Shown here piece after piece: positions 1 to 12,300 of a DNA stretch of 64,000 nucleotides. The stretch is from Erpobdella octoculata (taxonomy: Eukaryota > Annelida > Clitellata > Hirudinida > Erpobdellidae), in the NCBI GenBank assembly GCA_963978895.1, contig OZ022241.1:20387073-20451072 (forward strand). Direction: 5' to 3'. The notes beneath the pieces were generated by a model. That model saw only the letters and a list, made by a program, of their open reading frames with translations. It had not been told where the DNA came from and did no database searches. Every line of letters starts with the position of its first letter. The stretch's first letter is position 1. The position numbers and the translations under genes were made by a program.

Positions 1-163
1 CGGGGGCACCCGGCGTTGCCCGGGTTTTTTAGAGGTTTACCTAATGCGTTTCTTTTTCGCTTCCGTTTCCTTCCCGCTTGCGCTCCCGCTCCCGGTCGTT
101 ATCCGTTCCCTGTCGCTTTCCCGCTCAATTTTTCGCTCTCAGTTCCCCCCCTAGATCCGATTC
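1..163. repeat. A-family (Helentron-like) element fragment, cut by window edge
   Basis: Begins with the ACCCGGCGTTGCCCGGG terminal hairpin and the TTTTTAGAGGTTT block that marks the ends of the A/B elements elsewhere in the window, then degenerate GGTCGCTTTCCCGTTCCC-type 18-bp repeats. The terminal CTAG lies outside the window. The open frames across it are minisatellite artefacts. Confidence 0.7.
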
Positions 164-215
164 TACATACATACATACATACATACATACATACATACAT
201 ACATACATACATACA

Positions 216-249
<34 letters not shown>

Positions 250-254
250 CATAC
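164..254. repeat. (CATA)n microsatellite
   Basis: About 90 bp of nearly perfect CATA tetranucleotide repeat lying between two A-family fragments. Confidence 0.97.
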
Positions 255-255
255 A

Positions 256-506
256 CTAGCTGGGTTACCCGGCGTTGCCCGGGGATTTTAAAGGTTTTTC
301 TCTCTGGCTCCCGTTTCCTTAACCACTTGCTTTCCCGTTCCAGGTCGCTTTCTCACTCCTGGTCGCATTTCTGCTCACGGTCGCTTTCCCGGCCCCGGTC
401 TCTTTTACTTTTCCCGCTCCCGGTTGCTTTTGCGCTTTACCGTTCCAGCTTGCTCTCCTTTTCCTGCTCGCTCTTTCCGCTCAGTCGCTTTTTCGTTCCT
501 CTATTA
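256..506. repeat. Diverged A-family element half
   Basis: Starts CTAGCTGGGTTACCCGGCG, with the hairpin ACCCGGCGTTGCCCGGG, followed by diverged CCCGGTCGCTTT-type repeats that fade out near 505. It is much more degraded than the copies at 2.7, 6-9, 34 and 47 kb, so it is probably older. Confidence 0.7.
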
Positions 507-1271
507 AATTTTAGAGCCTTCCCAATGTGGCTTAGATGGGCTGTAGCGGAATGCTGTGCACAGTCATCAAAATTGATCTGTTCTCTCGTTAACACTTTGT
601 TGTTTGGTTTGCTCGTTTAGTTACGTCTGAACTTCTTCAATTTTAATTAGTGTTCTTTAATGTATTGGTTCCACTCTGCAAGTGTGATCTTCTGCAAAGG
701 ATTATTATGATTGACTAAAGCTTAAAAAAAAAGAATTTATTAGTTAACGCTGTAATAATGTTAAAATCCCCTCATATATCTCAACAGGTTATATTTATTT
801 TTTAATACTTGTACGATTATAAGTGCTTACAATAGATTTATCACACACTGTTCAACAGCTGCTTTTCGAAAAATCGCTAGTCTTACTTTTTGAGTTGTTC
901 TTAGTTTTTAAGTGTCATGTCTACAGAAAGGATATAACGCTACATGTGGCATGTTAATAAATGTTGACCCGTGGCTTTGAAAAATGTGATATAAAACACA
1001 GATTGAAATAAAACATGAAGTAATAATAATATTAAAAACCTTCTTGTTATGTCAAAATGTCAAAGCATTAACTTATTGAATTTTCCCAGAATTTTCGGAG
1101 ATCATCAATTTGGAACAATGGAAGAGTAACACTTTTATTTAGCAAATGATGCAATTATAAATTGAACAAAACAGCAGCAGATTGATAGACTGGCTTGAGA
1201 ACTTTGTTCATGATTTTGTTGAAACACAAAAATACTGAAATTGCTTTCATTTCTTTCAAATTTCATGCACC
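507..1271. other. AT-rich stretch with no recognisable feature
   Basis: About 765 bp of AT-rich sequence. I see no long ORF, terminal repeat or RNA gene in it. Confidence 0.5.
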
Positions 1272-1628
1272 TCATATATCAGTGAAACTTTCACAATAAA
1301 TTGGTATTGCATGTAAAATTTTCTAATTTCCTCTGAAAAATAAAATAAGACCGATAAATTAATTCATAATCTTATAGTCATAACTACTCGTCAATAATAA
1401 ATTAATTCTAAATCGGCTAATGCCATCACATAAAAAAAACATATCAGTGAAACTTTTACAATAAATTCGTGTTGCATGCAAGATTTTCTTTAAAATGTAA
1501 TTTTCTAATTTTCTCTGAAAAGTAAAAAATAAAATAAGGCCGATAAATTAATTCATAATCTTATAGTCATAACTACTCGTCAATAATAAATTAATACCAA
1601 ATCGACTAATGCCATCACATAAAAAACA
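1272..1628. repeat. Tandem duplication of about 175 bp
   Basis: The block running from CATATATCAGTGAAACTTT to GCCATCACATAAAAAA occurs twice head to tail, at about 1272-1438 and 1440-1628. The copies have diverged by point changes, and the second copy has an extra TTTCTTTAAAATG segment. Confidence 0.85.
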
Positions 1629-1644
1629 CTTACCTGCACAAAAA

Positions 1645-2033
1645 AATTTCTCATTTACTCTATGAAATCAAAACAAAGGTATCCGGCGGCACCATAGATA
1701 TCTATGGGCGGCACTAAACAACACACATATTTATTTAATTTAATATTTATATTTAAAACCTTTAAAACTTAAAAAAAATATTTTGTACAATTTAACTATA
1801 AATTAATTTATTTTTATTTTGTAGAAAAAAAATTTACTTCACCTTACTACCGCTGACCAAAACGTTTTTTGTCCATAAAACATCAACGGAGAAACAAATT
1901 TATTTAAAACTTTACAGGAACCACCGCTTGACTAAGTTACTTAAGTGGGCCAAATTTCAACGAAATCTGTTCCGCCGTTTAGATTTTATTCTCGGAAATA
2001 CAAACAAACAACATTTCATTTTTATATATAAGA
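1645..2033 (+). repeat. C-family dispersed repeat (HINE-like)
   Basis: Shares an ordered series of blocks with 53780-54105: GGCGGCACTAAACAACACA, an AT-rich part, ACCGCTGACCAAAACG, an AACACCAACGGA-like block and a final AAATTTCAACGAAATCTGTT. The last block resembles the 'CAAATTTCATNAAAATCGGTTCAGCCGTTT' motif that is common in Helentron-associated elements of invertebrates (from memory). Followed directly by microsatellite. Confidence 0.65.
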
Positions 2034-2236
2034 TACATACATACATACATACATACATACATACATACATACATACATACATACATACATACATACATAC
2101 ATACATACATACATACATACATACATACATACATACATACATACATACATACATACATACATACATACATACATACATACATACATACATACATACATAC
2201 ATACATACATACATGCATACATACATACATATATAC

Positions 2237-2267
<31 letters not shown>

Positions 2268-2369
2268 CATACAAACATACATACATACATACATATATAC
2301 ATAAACACACACACAGACACACATACATGCACATACACGTACATACATACACACATACATACGCACATA

Positions 2370-2463
<94 letters not shown>
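2034..2463. repeat. Compound (CATA)n then (TA)n microsatellite
   Basis: About 335 bp of CATA repeats with sporadic interruptions, changing to pure TA repeat from about 2371. The apparent Tyr/His/Ile/Thr or Met/Tyr/Val/Cys proteins on both strands are repeat artefacts. Confidence 0.97.
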
Positions 2464-2466
<3 letters not shown>

Positions 2467-2665
2467 TTCCCGCTCGCTCACCCGCTCCGCTCCGCTCATT
2501 TTAGGACGGATTTCAAAAAAATTTTCTCTATATTTGATTCCCCTTGACTCTCAAGGTTGTGTGAAAATTTCATAACGATCGGATGAATGGTGTAGCAATG
2601 CATAAATAACATACCTATATATATACATACTTACACATATACAAACATTCATTTTTATATATATA
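2464..2665 (-). repeat. D-family HINE-like element
   Basis: Minus-strand order is AAAAATGAATGTTTGT, microsatellite, ATGCATTGCTACACCATTCA, TCCGATCGTTATGAAATTTT, then GCGGAGCGGAGCGGGTGAGC. The same block is present about ten times in the window. It abuts the CTAG end of the A/B element at 2666. Confidence 0.75.
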
Positions 2666-3425
2666 CTAGCGGGGTTACCCGGCGTTGCCCGGGGTTTTTA
2701 GAGGTTTTTCTAATGTTTGTCCCTCTCGCTCCCGTTTCCTTCTCCACTTTCCCGTTTTCGTCGCGTTCCCGGTCGCTTTTCCGCTCTCGGTCGTTTTCCA
2801 GCTCCCGGTCCCTTTCCCGCTCAGAAGTTTTGTTATCGATTTTCTCTCTTACTCGCGTTTCCTTCCAAGCTTGCTCTCCCGATTCCAGTCGCTTTCCGCG
2901 TTCCCGGTCGCTTTCCGCGTTCCCGGTCGCTATCCCGTTCCCGATCGCTTTCCCGTTCCCGGTCGCTTTCCCGTTCCCGGTCGCTTTCCCGTTCCCGGTC
3001 GCTTTCCCGTTCCCGGTCGCTTTCCCGTTCCCGGTCGCTTTCCCGTTCCCGCTCACGCTTGCTCTCCCGTTCCCGGTCATGATTGCTCTCCCATTCCCGG
3101 TCACGGTTGCTCTCCCGTTCCCGTCCCCGTTCACGCTCATTTTCTCTTTTCCATTCTTTCATAACTTCTGTTAGAATGTTTGTGGGTTAGTTTGTCTATT
3201 ATAGAAACGGGAAAGCGACCCGGAACGGACAGCGAGTGGGAGCGGGAATGCGACACGGAACGGACAGCGAGCGGGAGCGAGAATGCGACCGGCAGCGAGA
3301 AAACGACCGAAAACGGGAAAGCGAACAGGAATGGGAAAGCAGGTGGGAAAGGAAACGGGAGAGAAAGAGACAAACATTAGAAAAACCTCTAAAAAAACCC
3401 GGGCAACGCCGGGTATCTCCGCTAG
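2666..3425. mobile_element. Palindromic A/B element with CTAG ends
   Basis: Runs from CTAGCGGGGTTACCCGGCG to CCGGGTATCTCCGCTAG. The first and last roughly 57 bp are inverted copies of each other: CTAG, ACCCGG/CCGGGT hairpin, TTTTTAGAGGTTTTTCTAAT, GTTTGTCTC. Both arms carry GGTCGCTTTCCCGTTCCC-type 18-bp repeats in opposite orientation. The central (TA)n and the AGTCTTAGCAAATC junction present in sister copies are deleted here. Flanks are TA. It probably belongs with Helentron/HINE elements (hairpin then CTAG then T). No real protein is encoded. Confidence 0.8.
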
Positions 3426-4145
<720 letters not shown>

Positions 4146-4287
4146 TGCGAAGTGAAACACTGCGTTGAAATGTTTCAAGAGCCTACAAATAGGATGACTA
4201 ACTGTCACCACAAGTAACGCAAATATTTATAAGACTCTACTAGGAATCGAACCCACGTGTCTACGGCAACACCGCCTCGCCTAATTC
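4146..4287 (-). mobile_element. Truncated tRNA-derived SINE, minus strand
   Basis: Second head-to-tail copy of the SINE body and B-box region. It stops inside the tRNA-like head at GCCTCGCCTAA and has lost the A box, so it is unlikely to be transcribed by RNA polymerase III. Confidence 0.75.
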
Positions 4288-4512
4288 GCAAAAAAATTAC
4301 CTATCTGGCAGCAGACTAGCTGTCGAGTCGAGCCGAAGTAAGGAGTTCTGAGCCTATCATAGTCGTAGTCTAATGTTAAGTAGCTCCGAAAGACTGAGAC
4401 TTCTAGCCATAATTTTTGGTGATGGTCGGTGGCTCAGTTGGTAAGAGCGCTTGCATTTAGGCGAGGCGGTGTTGCCGTAGACACGTGGGTTCGATTCCTA
4501 GTAGAGTCTTAT
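4288..4512 (+). mobile_element. Inverted partner: module plus tRNA-like SINE head
   Basis: TTCGCAAAAAAATTACCTAT leads into the module (4296-4420) and the tRNA-like head (A box 4430-4441, B box about 4488-4498). It ends at GTAGAGTCTTA and lacks the SINE body. With 3841-4145 it makes a long imperfect palindrome. Confidence 0.8.
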
Positions 4513-4569
4513 ATATAAATATATATATCTATCTATATATATAAAAATGAATGTTTGTATATATGTATA

Positions 4570-5850
4570 CTAGCAGTGCCCGTAGCGGCTTCGCTCGCAT
4601 GAAATTAGAGAATTTGAACCGTGCACATATAGTAGAGTACTGCACGGATCAATTTTTTAGGTCTCGGCTCGGCCCGTCGACAACTTGGCCCAGCCCGTTT
4701 CAAAAACCGAAATTCCTGGCCCGGCACGGCCCGTCTAATATGGGCCCGGCCTGTTTTTACAGGCCTAGAAGTTCTATATACTTGATGAAAAACTTCGGCC
4801 CGTCCCACCTTGACTTCAGGTTTAGCCCGGCCCGTCTGAACACCCTAAAATCACTAAAATGTCTATATACTTGGTTAAAAATCTCGGCCCGTCCAACCTT
4901 GATTAAAGGTTTGGGCAGGGCCTTATGAAGACCCTAAAATAACGGCTTGGCCCGTCCGTCCGGTGAACTCATCAACTTTTAACCGGCACAAAACCTCAAA
5001 ATACTAATTTTCACATCCGTAGCACTTACAGTTTTTGAGTAGCAGTTATTTTAAAATCAAATAACCCTTTTTCCACTTCACATTTGAGGTCCTGGAAACC
5101 AAATTTTCAAAAAATGGTGAAACACGTATATCATTATTTTTAGAGTAGAAACTAAATACTAATTTTACTTTTGTAGCTTTTACAGTTTTTGAGTAGCAGT
5201 TACTTTAAAAACCAAGTAACCCTATTTTCCACCCCCCATTTGAGGTCCGGGAAACCAAATTTGTAAAAAATGGTGAAACACGTATATCTTTATTTTTAGA
5301 AAAGAAACTAAATAATAATTTTTACATCTGTGGTATTTACTGTTTTTGAGTAGCAGTTACTATAAAAGACAATTAGCCCTATTTTCCACCCCAAATTTGA
5401 AGTCCTGGAAACCAAATTTTCAAAAAATGCTAAAACACGTATTTCATTATTTTTGGAGTAGAAACTAAATACTAATTTTTACTCCTGTAGCCTTAACAGT
5501 TTTTGAGTAGAAGCTACTTTAAAAACCAAATAACCCAATTTTCCAACCCACATTTGAGGTCCGGGAAACTGAATTTTCAAAAAATGGTGAAACACGTATC
5601 TTTTTATTTTTCAAAAAGAATCTATATACCAAATTTCAGAAAAAAAGTTTAGAAAAAATTTTTAGAAAAAAGTTTGTTTTCCAGTTTTTTCCCCTCAGGA
5701 GCAAAATTTTCAAAAATCCTTTCTTAGCGGATGTTTACGCTATAAAAGTAATATAAGTTCCAAATTTCACGTTCCTAGGATGAGGCGTTTGAGCTCGGCG
5801 TTGATTATGAGTCAGTCATCTGTCAGTCAGGACATGTTCTTTTATATATA
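4570..5850 (-). mobile_element. E-family HINE-like element, near full length
   Basis: The minus-strand 3' end is GCGAAGCCGCTACGGGCACT-GCTAG, with a short hairpin before CTAG as in Helentron-associated elements. The other end is the TATAAAAGAACATGTCC block. Between them lie a GGGCCGGGCC-rich segment and about six tandem degenerate units of roughly 120 bp built around ACTCAAAAACTGT, ATTTGGTTTCC and CCTCAAATGTGGG. No protein-coding potential. A longer copy is at 34985-36398. Confidence 0.75.
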
Positions 5851-5861
5851 TAGATATGTAT

Positions 5862-6137
5862 ATATGTATATATCTATATATGTTTATATGTTTATATGTT
5901 AATGTCCTTTATGCATTGCTACACCATTCATCCGATCGTAATGAAATTTTCACACAACCTTGAGAGTCAATGGAAATCAAAAATAAAAATTTTTTTTTGA
6001 AATCCGTCACAAAATGAGCGGAGCGGAGCGGGTGAGCGAGCGGGAACTATATATATATATGTATGTGCGTATGTATGTGTGTATGTATGTATGTGTATGT
6101 GCATGTATGTGTGTCTGTGTGTGTGTTTATGTATGTA
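5862..6137 (+). repeat. D-family element plus microsatellite
   Basis: Plus-strand D copy (ATGCATTGCTACACCATTCA to GAGCGAGCGGGAAC), then a TATG/TG-rich microsatellite leading into the CTAG end of the next A/B element. Confidence 0.75.
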
Positions 6138-6980
6138 CTAGCGGAGATACCCGGCGTTGCCCAGGTTTTTTAGAGGTTTTTCTAATGTTTGTCTCTTTCT
6201 CTCCCGTTTCCTTTCCCACCTGCTTTCCCACTCCTGTTCGCTTTCCCGTTTTTGGTCGTTTTCCCGCTGCCGGTCGCTTTCCCGCTCCCGGTCGCTTTCC
6301 CGCTCCCGGTCGATTTCCCGTTCCCGGTCGCTGTCCCGTTCCCGCTCACGTTTGCTCTCCCATTCCCGCTCACGCTTGCTTTTCCGTTCCCGCTCGCTGT
6401 CCGTTCCGGGTCTCTTTCCCGTTTCTATAATAGACAAACTAACCCACAAACATTCATATATATATATAGTCTTAGCAAATCTATTTTACGTTTTATAGGC
6501 TAACAGAAGTTATGAAAGAATGTAAAAGAGAAAATGAGCGGGAACGGGAACCGGAACGGGAACGGGAGAGCAACCGTGACCGGGAATGGGAGAGCAAGCA
6601 TGACCGGGAACGGGAGAGCAAGCGTGAGCGGGAACGGGAAAGCGACCGGGAACGGGAAAGTGACCGGGAACGGGAAAGCGACCGGGAACGCGGAAAGCGA
6701 CCGGGAACGCGGAAAGCGACCGGGAACGCGGAAAGCGACCGGGAACGCGGAAAGCGACTCGAATCGGGAGAGCAAGCTTGGAAGGAAACGCGAGCAAGAG
6801 AGAAAATCGATAACAAAACTTCTGAGCGGGAAAGCGACCGGGAGCTGGAAAACGACCGAGAGCGGAAAAGCGACCGGGAACGCTACGAAAACGGGAAAGT
6901 GGAGAAGGGAACGGGAGCGAGAGAGACAAACATTAGAAAAACCTCTAAAAACCCCGGGCAACGCCGGGTAACCCCGCTAG
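6138..6980. mobile_element. Palindromic A/B element
   Basis: CTAGCGGAGATACCCGGCG (B end) to GGGTAACCCCGCTAG (A end). Inverted termini of about 57 bp, opposed 18-bp minisatellite arms, and a short (TA)n centre joined to AGTCTTAGCAAATCTATTTT. The arms read as open Arg/Ser/Glu-rich frames because the repeat length is a multiple of three and contains no stop. Confidence 0.82.
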
Positions 6981-7106
6981 TATAAATATAAAAATGAATG
7001 TTTGTATATATGTATATATTCATGTCCTTTATGCATTGCTACACCATTCATCCGATCGTAATGAAATTTTCACACAACCTTGAGAGTCAAGGGGAATCAA
7101 ATATAG
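6981..7106 (+). repeat. Truncated D-family element
   Basis: Has the AAAAATGAATGTTTGT start and the ACACCATTCATCCGATCG core, but is cut at AATATAGAG, where it fuses to a B half-element. Confidence 0.7.
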
Positions 7107-7468
7107 AGGGTTTTTAGAGGTTTTTCTAATGTTTGTCTCTTTCTCTCCCGTTTCCTTTCCCACCTGCTTTCCCACTCCTGTTCGCTTTCCCGTTTTCGGT
7201 CGTTTTCCCGCTGCCGGTCGCTTTCCCGCTCCCGGTCGCTTTCCCGCCCCCGGTTACTTTCCCGCTCCCGGTCGCTTTTCCGCTCCCTGTCGCTTTCCCG
7301 CTCTCGGTCACTTTCCCGCTCCCGGTCGTTTTCCCGTTCCCGGTCGCTGTCCCGTTCCCGCTCACGTTTGCTCTCCCATTCCCGCTCACGCTTACTTTTC
7401 CGTTCCCGCTCGCTGTCCGTTCCGGGTCGCTTTCCCGTTTCTATAATAGACAAACCAACCCACAAACA
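7107..7468. repeat. B half-element lacking its terminus
   Basis: Starts inside the terminal block (TTTTTAGAGGTTTTTCTAAT) without hairpin or CTAG, then B-type 18-bp repeats and the inner end CCCACAAACATTCATATAT. It is probably a deletion or recombination product between D and B. Confidence 0.7.
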
Positions 7469-7507
<39 letters not shown>

Positions 7508-7510
7508 ATA

Positions 7511-7788
7511 TATATAAAAATGAATGTTTGTATTTATGTATGTTAATGTCCTTTAGGCATTGCTACACCATTCATCCGATCGTAATGAAATTTTCACACA
7601 ACCTTGAGAGTCAAGGGGAAAGTCAAATAAAAAAAAAATTTGAAATCCGTCACAAAATGAGCGGAGCGGAGCGGGTGAGCGAGCGGGAACTATATATATA
7701 TGTATGTGCGTATGTATGTGTGTATGTATGTATGTGTATGTGCATGTATGTGTGTCTGTGTGTGTGTTTATGTATGTACTAGCGGAGA
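7511..7788 (+). repeat. D-family element plus microsatellite
   Basis: Same D-then-TATG/TG order as 5862-6137. The two regions are close copies, including the TGTGTCTGTGTGTGTG segment before CTAG. This suggests a segmental duplication of D plus A/B. Confidence 0.75.
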
Positions 7789-9580
<1,792 letters not shown>

Positions 9581-9639
9581 ATACATATAGCCACAAATAT
9601 TTATAGCCATACAATAAATATGGCTATTAATCCATACTC

Positions 9640-9780
9640 CGATGTCAACGAAAAACTTAGCGAATAAAATCGTTCTTTCCGTCGGGCATGTAAAAGAACA
9701 GCGCCTTTGAACAACGCCGAAAAGGCGCTCTATAAATTATCAAACATTTGCATTTACATTTTTACATTTAAATGATATTA
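9640..9780 (+). mobile_element. CR1-like LINE 3' tail fragment
   Basis: Contains a GCGCCTTT/AAAGGCGC stem-like segment, then TATAAATTATC and CATTTACATTTTTACATTT. The same tail type (AAAGCGCATTATAAATTTAC, ATTTACATT) follows the CR1-like C-terminus at 43858-44156. It is a heavily 5'-truncated insertion with no coding sequence visible. Confidence 0.5.
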
Positions 9781-10013
9781 TTTAAAAGTACAAAATAATT
9801 CGATCTTGTTGTTTGGAATATATTACATATATACCATAAAATTCGCTGGGTAAGTTTTGAATTTATTACAATCGATAGATGGCACTTCAGTTTCAATTTT
9901 CAACATAAAAAGCCTTACGATCAATAGATTATTACTTTTACTAATTTATTTTATTATTTATTTACATTCCCATTTTTAAAGTGCTTTTAAAATCCAAAAA
10001 TAAAAGACTGTAC

Positions 10014-10342
10014 AAAGCACTCAGTCCAAAGTCAGCAAGCAAACAGTCAGAAATAAATTATAATAAATGGTAAGAAATTAATAGGAGTATAATCAGGTTA
10101 TATGGAGTGATTTGTTTAAATGAAATAGTTTAAGTAATGCATGAAAGTGATCAGAAGTCGTCTGCTTTCTGATCACACAGAGCACTCAGTCCAAAGTCAG
10201 CAAGCAGACAGTCAGAAATAAATAATAATAAATGGTAAGAAATTAATAGAATTATAGTCAGGTTATATGGAGTGAATTGTTCAAAAGAAATAGTTTAAGT
10301 AATGCATGAAAGTGACCAGAAGTCGTCTGGCTTCTGATCAAC
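10014..10342. repeat. Tandem duplication of about 165 bp
   Basis: The segment from CAAAGCACTCAGTCCAAAGT to AGAAGTCGTCTGCTTCTGAT occurs twice in a row (about 10014-10178 and 10182-10342) with a few substitutions. Confidence 0.85.
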
Positions 10343-10480
10343 GGTGGAAGAGAGTTCCAGATGATGGGCCCTGTCAGTTCTCAGTTGTGGGAAGGATACT
10401 GAACCTGCTGTGACTGTGTGGTGCCTTTCAAGGACAAGCTTAAGGAAAGAAGAAGATTAGGAGATGCCAAACATTTACAT
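10343..10480 (-). pseudogene. Relic of a CR1-like reverse transcriptase C-terminus
   Basis: A minus-strand frame reads ELTGPIIWNSLP, close to the GPxxWNSLP motif near the C-terminus of CR1/Jockey-group LINE proteins. Neighbouring sequence is frameshifted. Only this short motif supports the call. Confidence 0.4.
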
Positions 10481-10525
10481 AATATTTGCGATGTTAATGT
10501 TCTGTGAAAACACTTTGCTTATGAA

Positions 10526-10642
10526 TGTATATTTTTATGTGTAGCCCCGTTGGCTAGTTCGGGATGTATATTTTTATGTGTAGCCCCGTTGGCTAGTTCG
10601 GGATGTATATTCTTATTTGTGGCCCCGTTGGCTAGTTCGTGA
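10526..10642. repeat. Three tandem copies of a 39-bp unit
   Basis: Unit TGTATATTTTTATGTGTAGC followed by CCCGTTGGCTAGTTCGGGA. The first two copies are identical and the third has five changes. Confidence 0.9.
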
Positions 10643-11105
10643 TATATACTCTTATAACGATAACCAGATACTGGTTATCGTCTTTTCGGGTGGGAGGTGT
10701 GTCAGTGCTGGACCCCCCCTCCTTTTTTATTCTATTTTAGTTCTAGTATATTTAGTATCTTTTATCTTGTGACGTGGAACCCTTTGTGTTAAAGAGCCAA
10801 TCAGAGCGCGTGTTGTTTCCCGCAATTTATAGGGGTGTATATTTTTTAATATATTGAGAAATCTACCGATTAATTAATTAAATAAATCTCGTGGATTATA
10901 GTTTATATATATATGTTTATAAGCAGTGAAAATCTGATGTCTTCGCAATCGAGATTTAAGGAGCTATTAATATGTTTAGTACTTGTTTATATTGGTTTAT
11001 CGTTTCGTGGGTTTTTTCCTATATAAGGTACTGACGATAGCTTCTCTTGCCTCTTGCCTCGCTTCGTCTTCCTCGCTGAGAGACTCTTGCTGTTCGTGTT
11101 TGTGT
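10643..11105. other. Unassigned segment with LTR-like signals on the plus strand
   Basis: Contains a TATATAAGG box near 11018, a CT-rich stretch and AATAAA near 11108 and 11142, which together look like an LTR promoter and polyadenylation region. I found no second LTR, no clear TG...CA limits and no target duplication, and the AATAAA overlaps the antisense end of a LINE ORF. It may simply be LINE 3' untranslated sequence. Confidence 0.3.
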
Positions 11106-12300
11106 TTAATAAAAGTACTTCTCTAACTTCTTCAATAAAGTGTAATAGTTAGTAAAAGTTGGCGGCACGTTACTGATAGGCCCGGCAACGTGGAAACAAC
11201 GGTCACCGAACCCTGTGAGACGAGATCTTTGGGTGACGAGAATGGGGAGAGTAGCAGATCGGAGGGAAGATCTTCTTGGTAGTGTGCCTGAGGACACAAG
11301 GATAGAACTTAGGTACTCTGGAGATCCATGGAGCCTGACGCTAAAGATAATGCTTGATATCTTGTATGTAACTCTTTCCGACACCCTGAGCCACTGAAAC
11401 CCCACAAAAAGTGGTGTAATCGGGCAGAACCTTTTAGACTCGCAGACTAGTCTAGCGGCAGTGTTGATTACCTTTTGGAAGGTGATGAGTATCTTTTTAT
11501 TAACGTTTGAGAGTAAGGAGTTAGAGTAGTCTCAAGCTGGACTACCAGAGTTTGTAAACAAGCCCTGAGGAACGAAAGGTCTGACATCTCTAAAGACACG
11601 GATAATGCTATAACAGCCAGCTGAGACCCTGTTTACATGAACTCCCATAGACAGGGTAGAATCAAGATGAACGCCGAGACTTCTGACCGTTCGTGAGGGG
11701 TAGAGTTTTGCACCAGCAAGTTGGAGTGGCGTAGGTGGCATCTGATGCAAGGCATGGCTTGATCCGAACCGCATCAACTCGGTTTTATTCGAGTTTAGAG
11801 ACAATCGGCTCGACCTCGTCCAGTCAGCGAGATGAGAGAAGCAAGCTTCAACCTGTCCTATAAGAGTCAAAACATCTACCGGCCTGCAGTGTCCGAAGAG
11901 TTGGATGTCGTCCGCGTATTGGTGGCTGGAAAAACCATAGTCCGCAACAAGATTTTCAATATCAGCCACATACAGCCGAAACAAGAGCGGTTCCAAAACA
12001 GAACCCTGTGGGACCCCAAAACAGATATCATCACCGGAATCAGCCAGATCACCAGGCCCATTAATCGATTGTTTCCTGCCATTAAGATAAGATTTGATCC
12101 AATGCATGCGCAACCCGACGGATGCCGAATGTGACGTCTAGCCTAGTCAATAAAAGATCATGGTCGACAGTGTCGAAAGCGGCAGACATATCCAGGAGAA
12201 GAAGTATGGCAACATCCCCTGAATCGACGGCCCTACGTACATCAGAAACCACCTTCAACATCGCCGTTTCAGTGGAATGGTGCCGGCGAATTTCTTCGGA
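11106..12300 (-). pseudogene. CR1-like LINE reverse transcriptase, 3' part
   Basis: Minus-strand reverse transcriptase of a CR1-group non-LTR retrotransposon. It begins at RRHHSTETAMLKVV and includes LLDMSAAFDTVDHD (first catalytic Asp region), GVPQGSVLEPLLF and QYADD (catalytic Asp pair). The C-terminal region has ARLVCESKRF, TPLFVGFQWLRVSERVTYK and FHVAGP, ending with stop TAA at 11106-11108. At least two frame breaks (near 12115 and 11535) make it a pseudogene. Nothing upstream of the RT palm belongs to this element: at about 12300 it joins directly, in the same orientation, to an I/Jockey-like LINE, which looks like a template switch during reverse transcription. Confidence 0.85.

Noticed and set aside
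1928..2575. Long open frames of Tyr-Ile-His-Thr or Met-Tyr-Val-Cys repeats on both strands
   Set aside because: They are translations of the CATA/TA microsatellite. Any frame of such a repeat is open, and the same happens at 17.4, 29.3 and 33.2 kb.
4424..4512. Functional tRNA gene
   Set aside because: A and B boxes are present, but identical heads occur in several repeat contexts, 5' and 3' ends do not pair as an acceptor stem, and copies are attached to SINE bodies.
6500..6985. Arg/Ser- and Gly/Lys-rich 'proteins' in up to six frames over the A/B elements
   Set aside because: Produced by the 18-bp GC-rich minisatellite. They overlap each other on both strands and indels between copies are not frame-preserving.
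10643..11165. Solo LTR
   Set aside because: TATA box and AATAAA are suggestive, but no TG...CA limits or target duplication were found, and the AATAAA overlaps the antisense LINE ORF end. Kept only as a low-confidence note.
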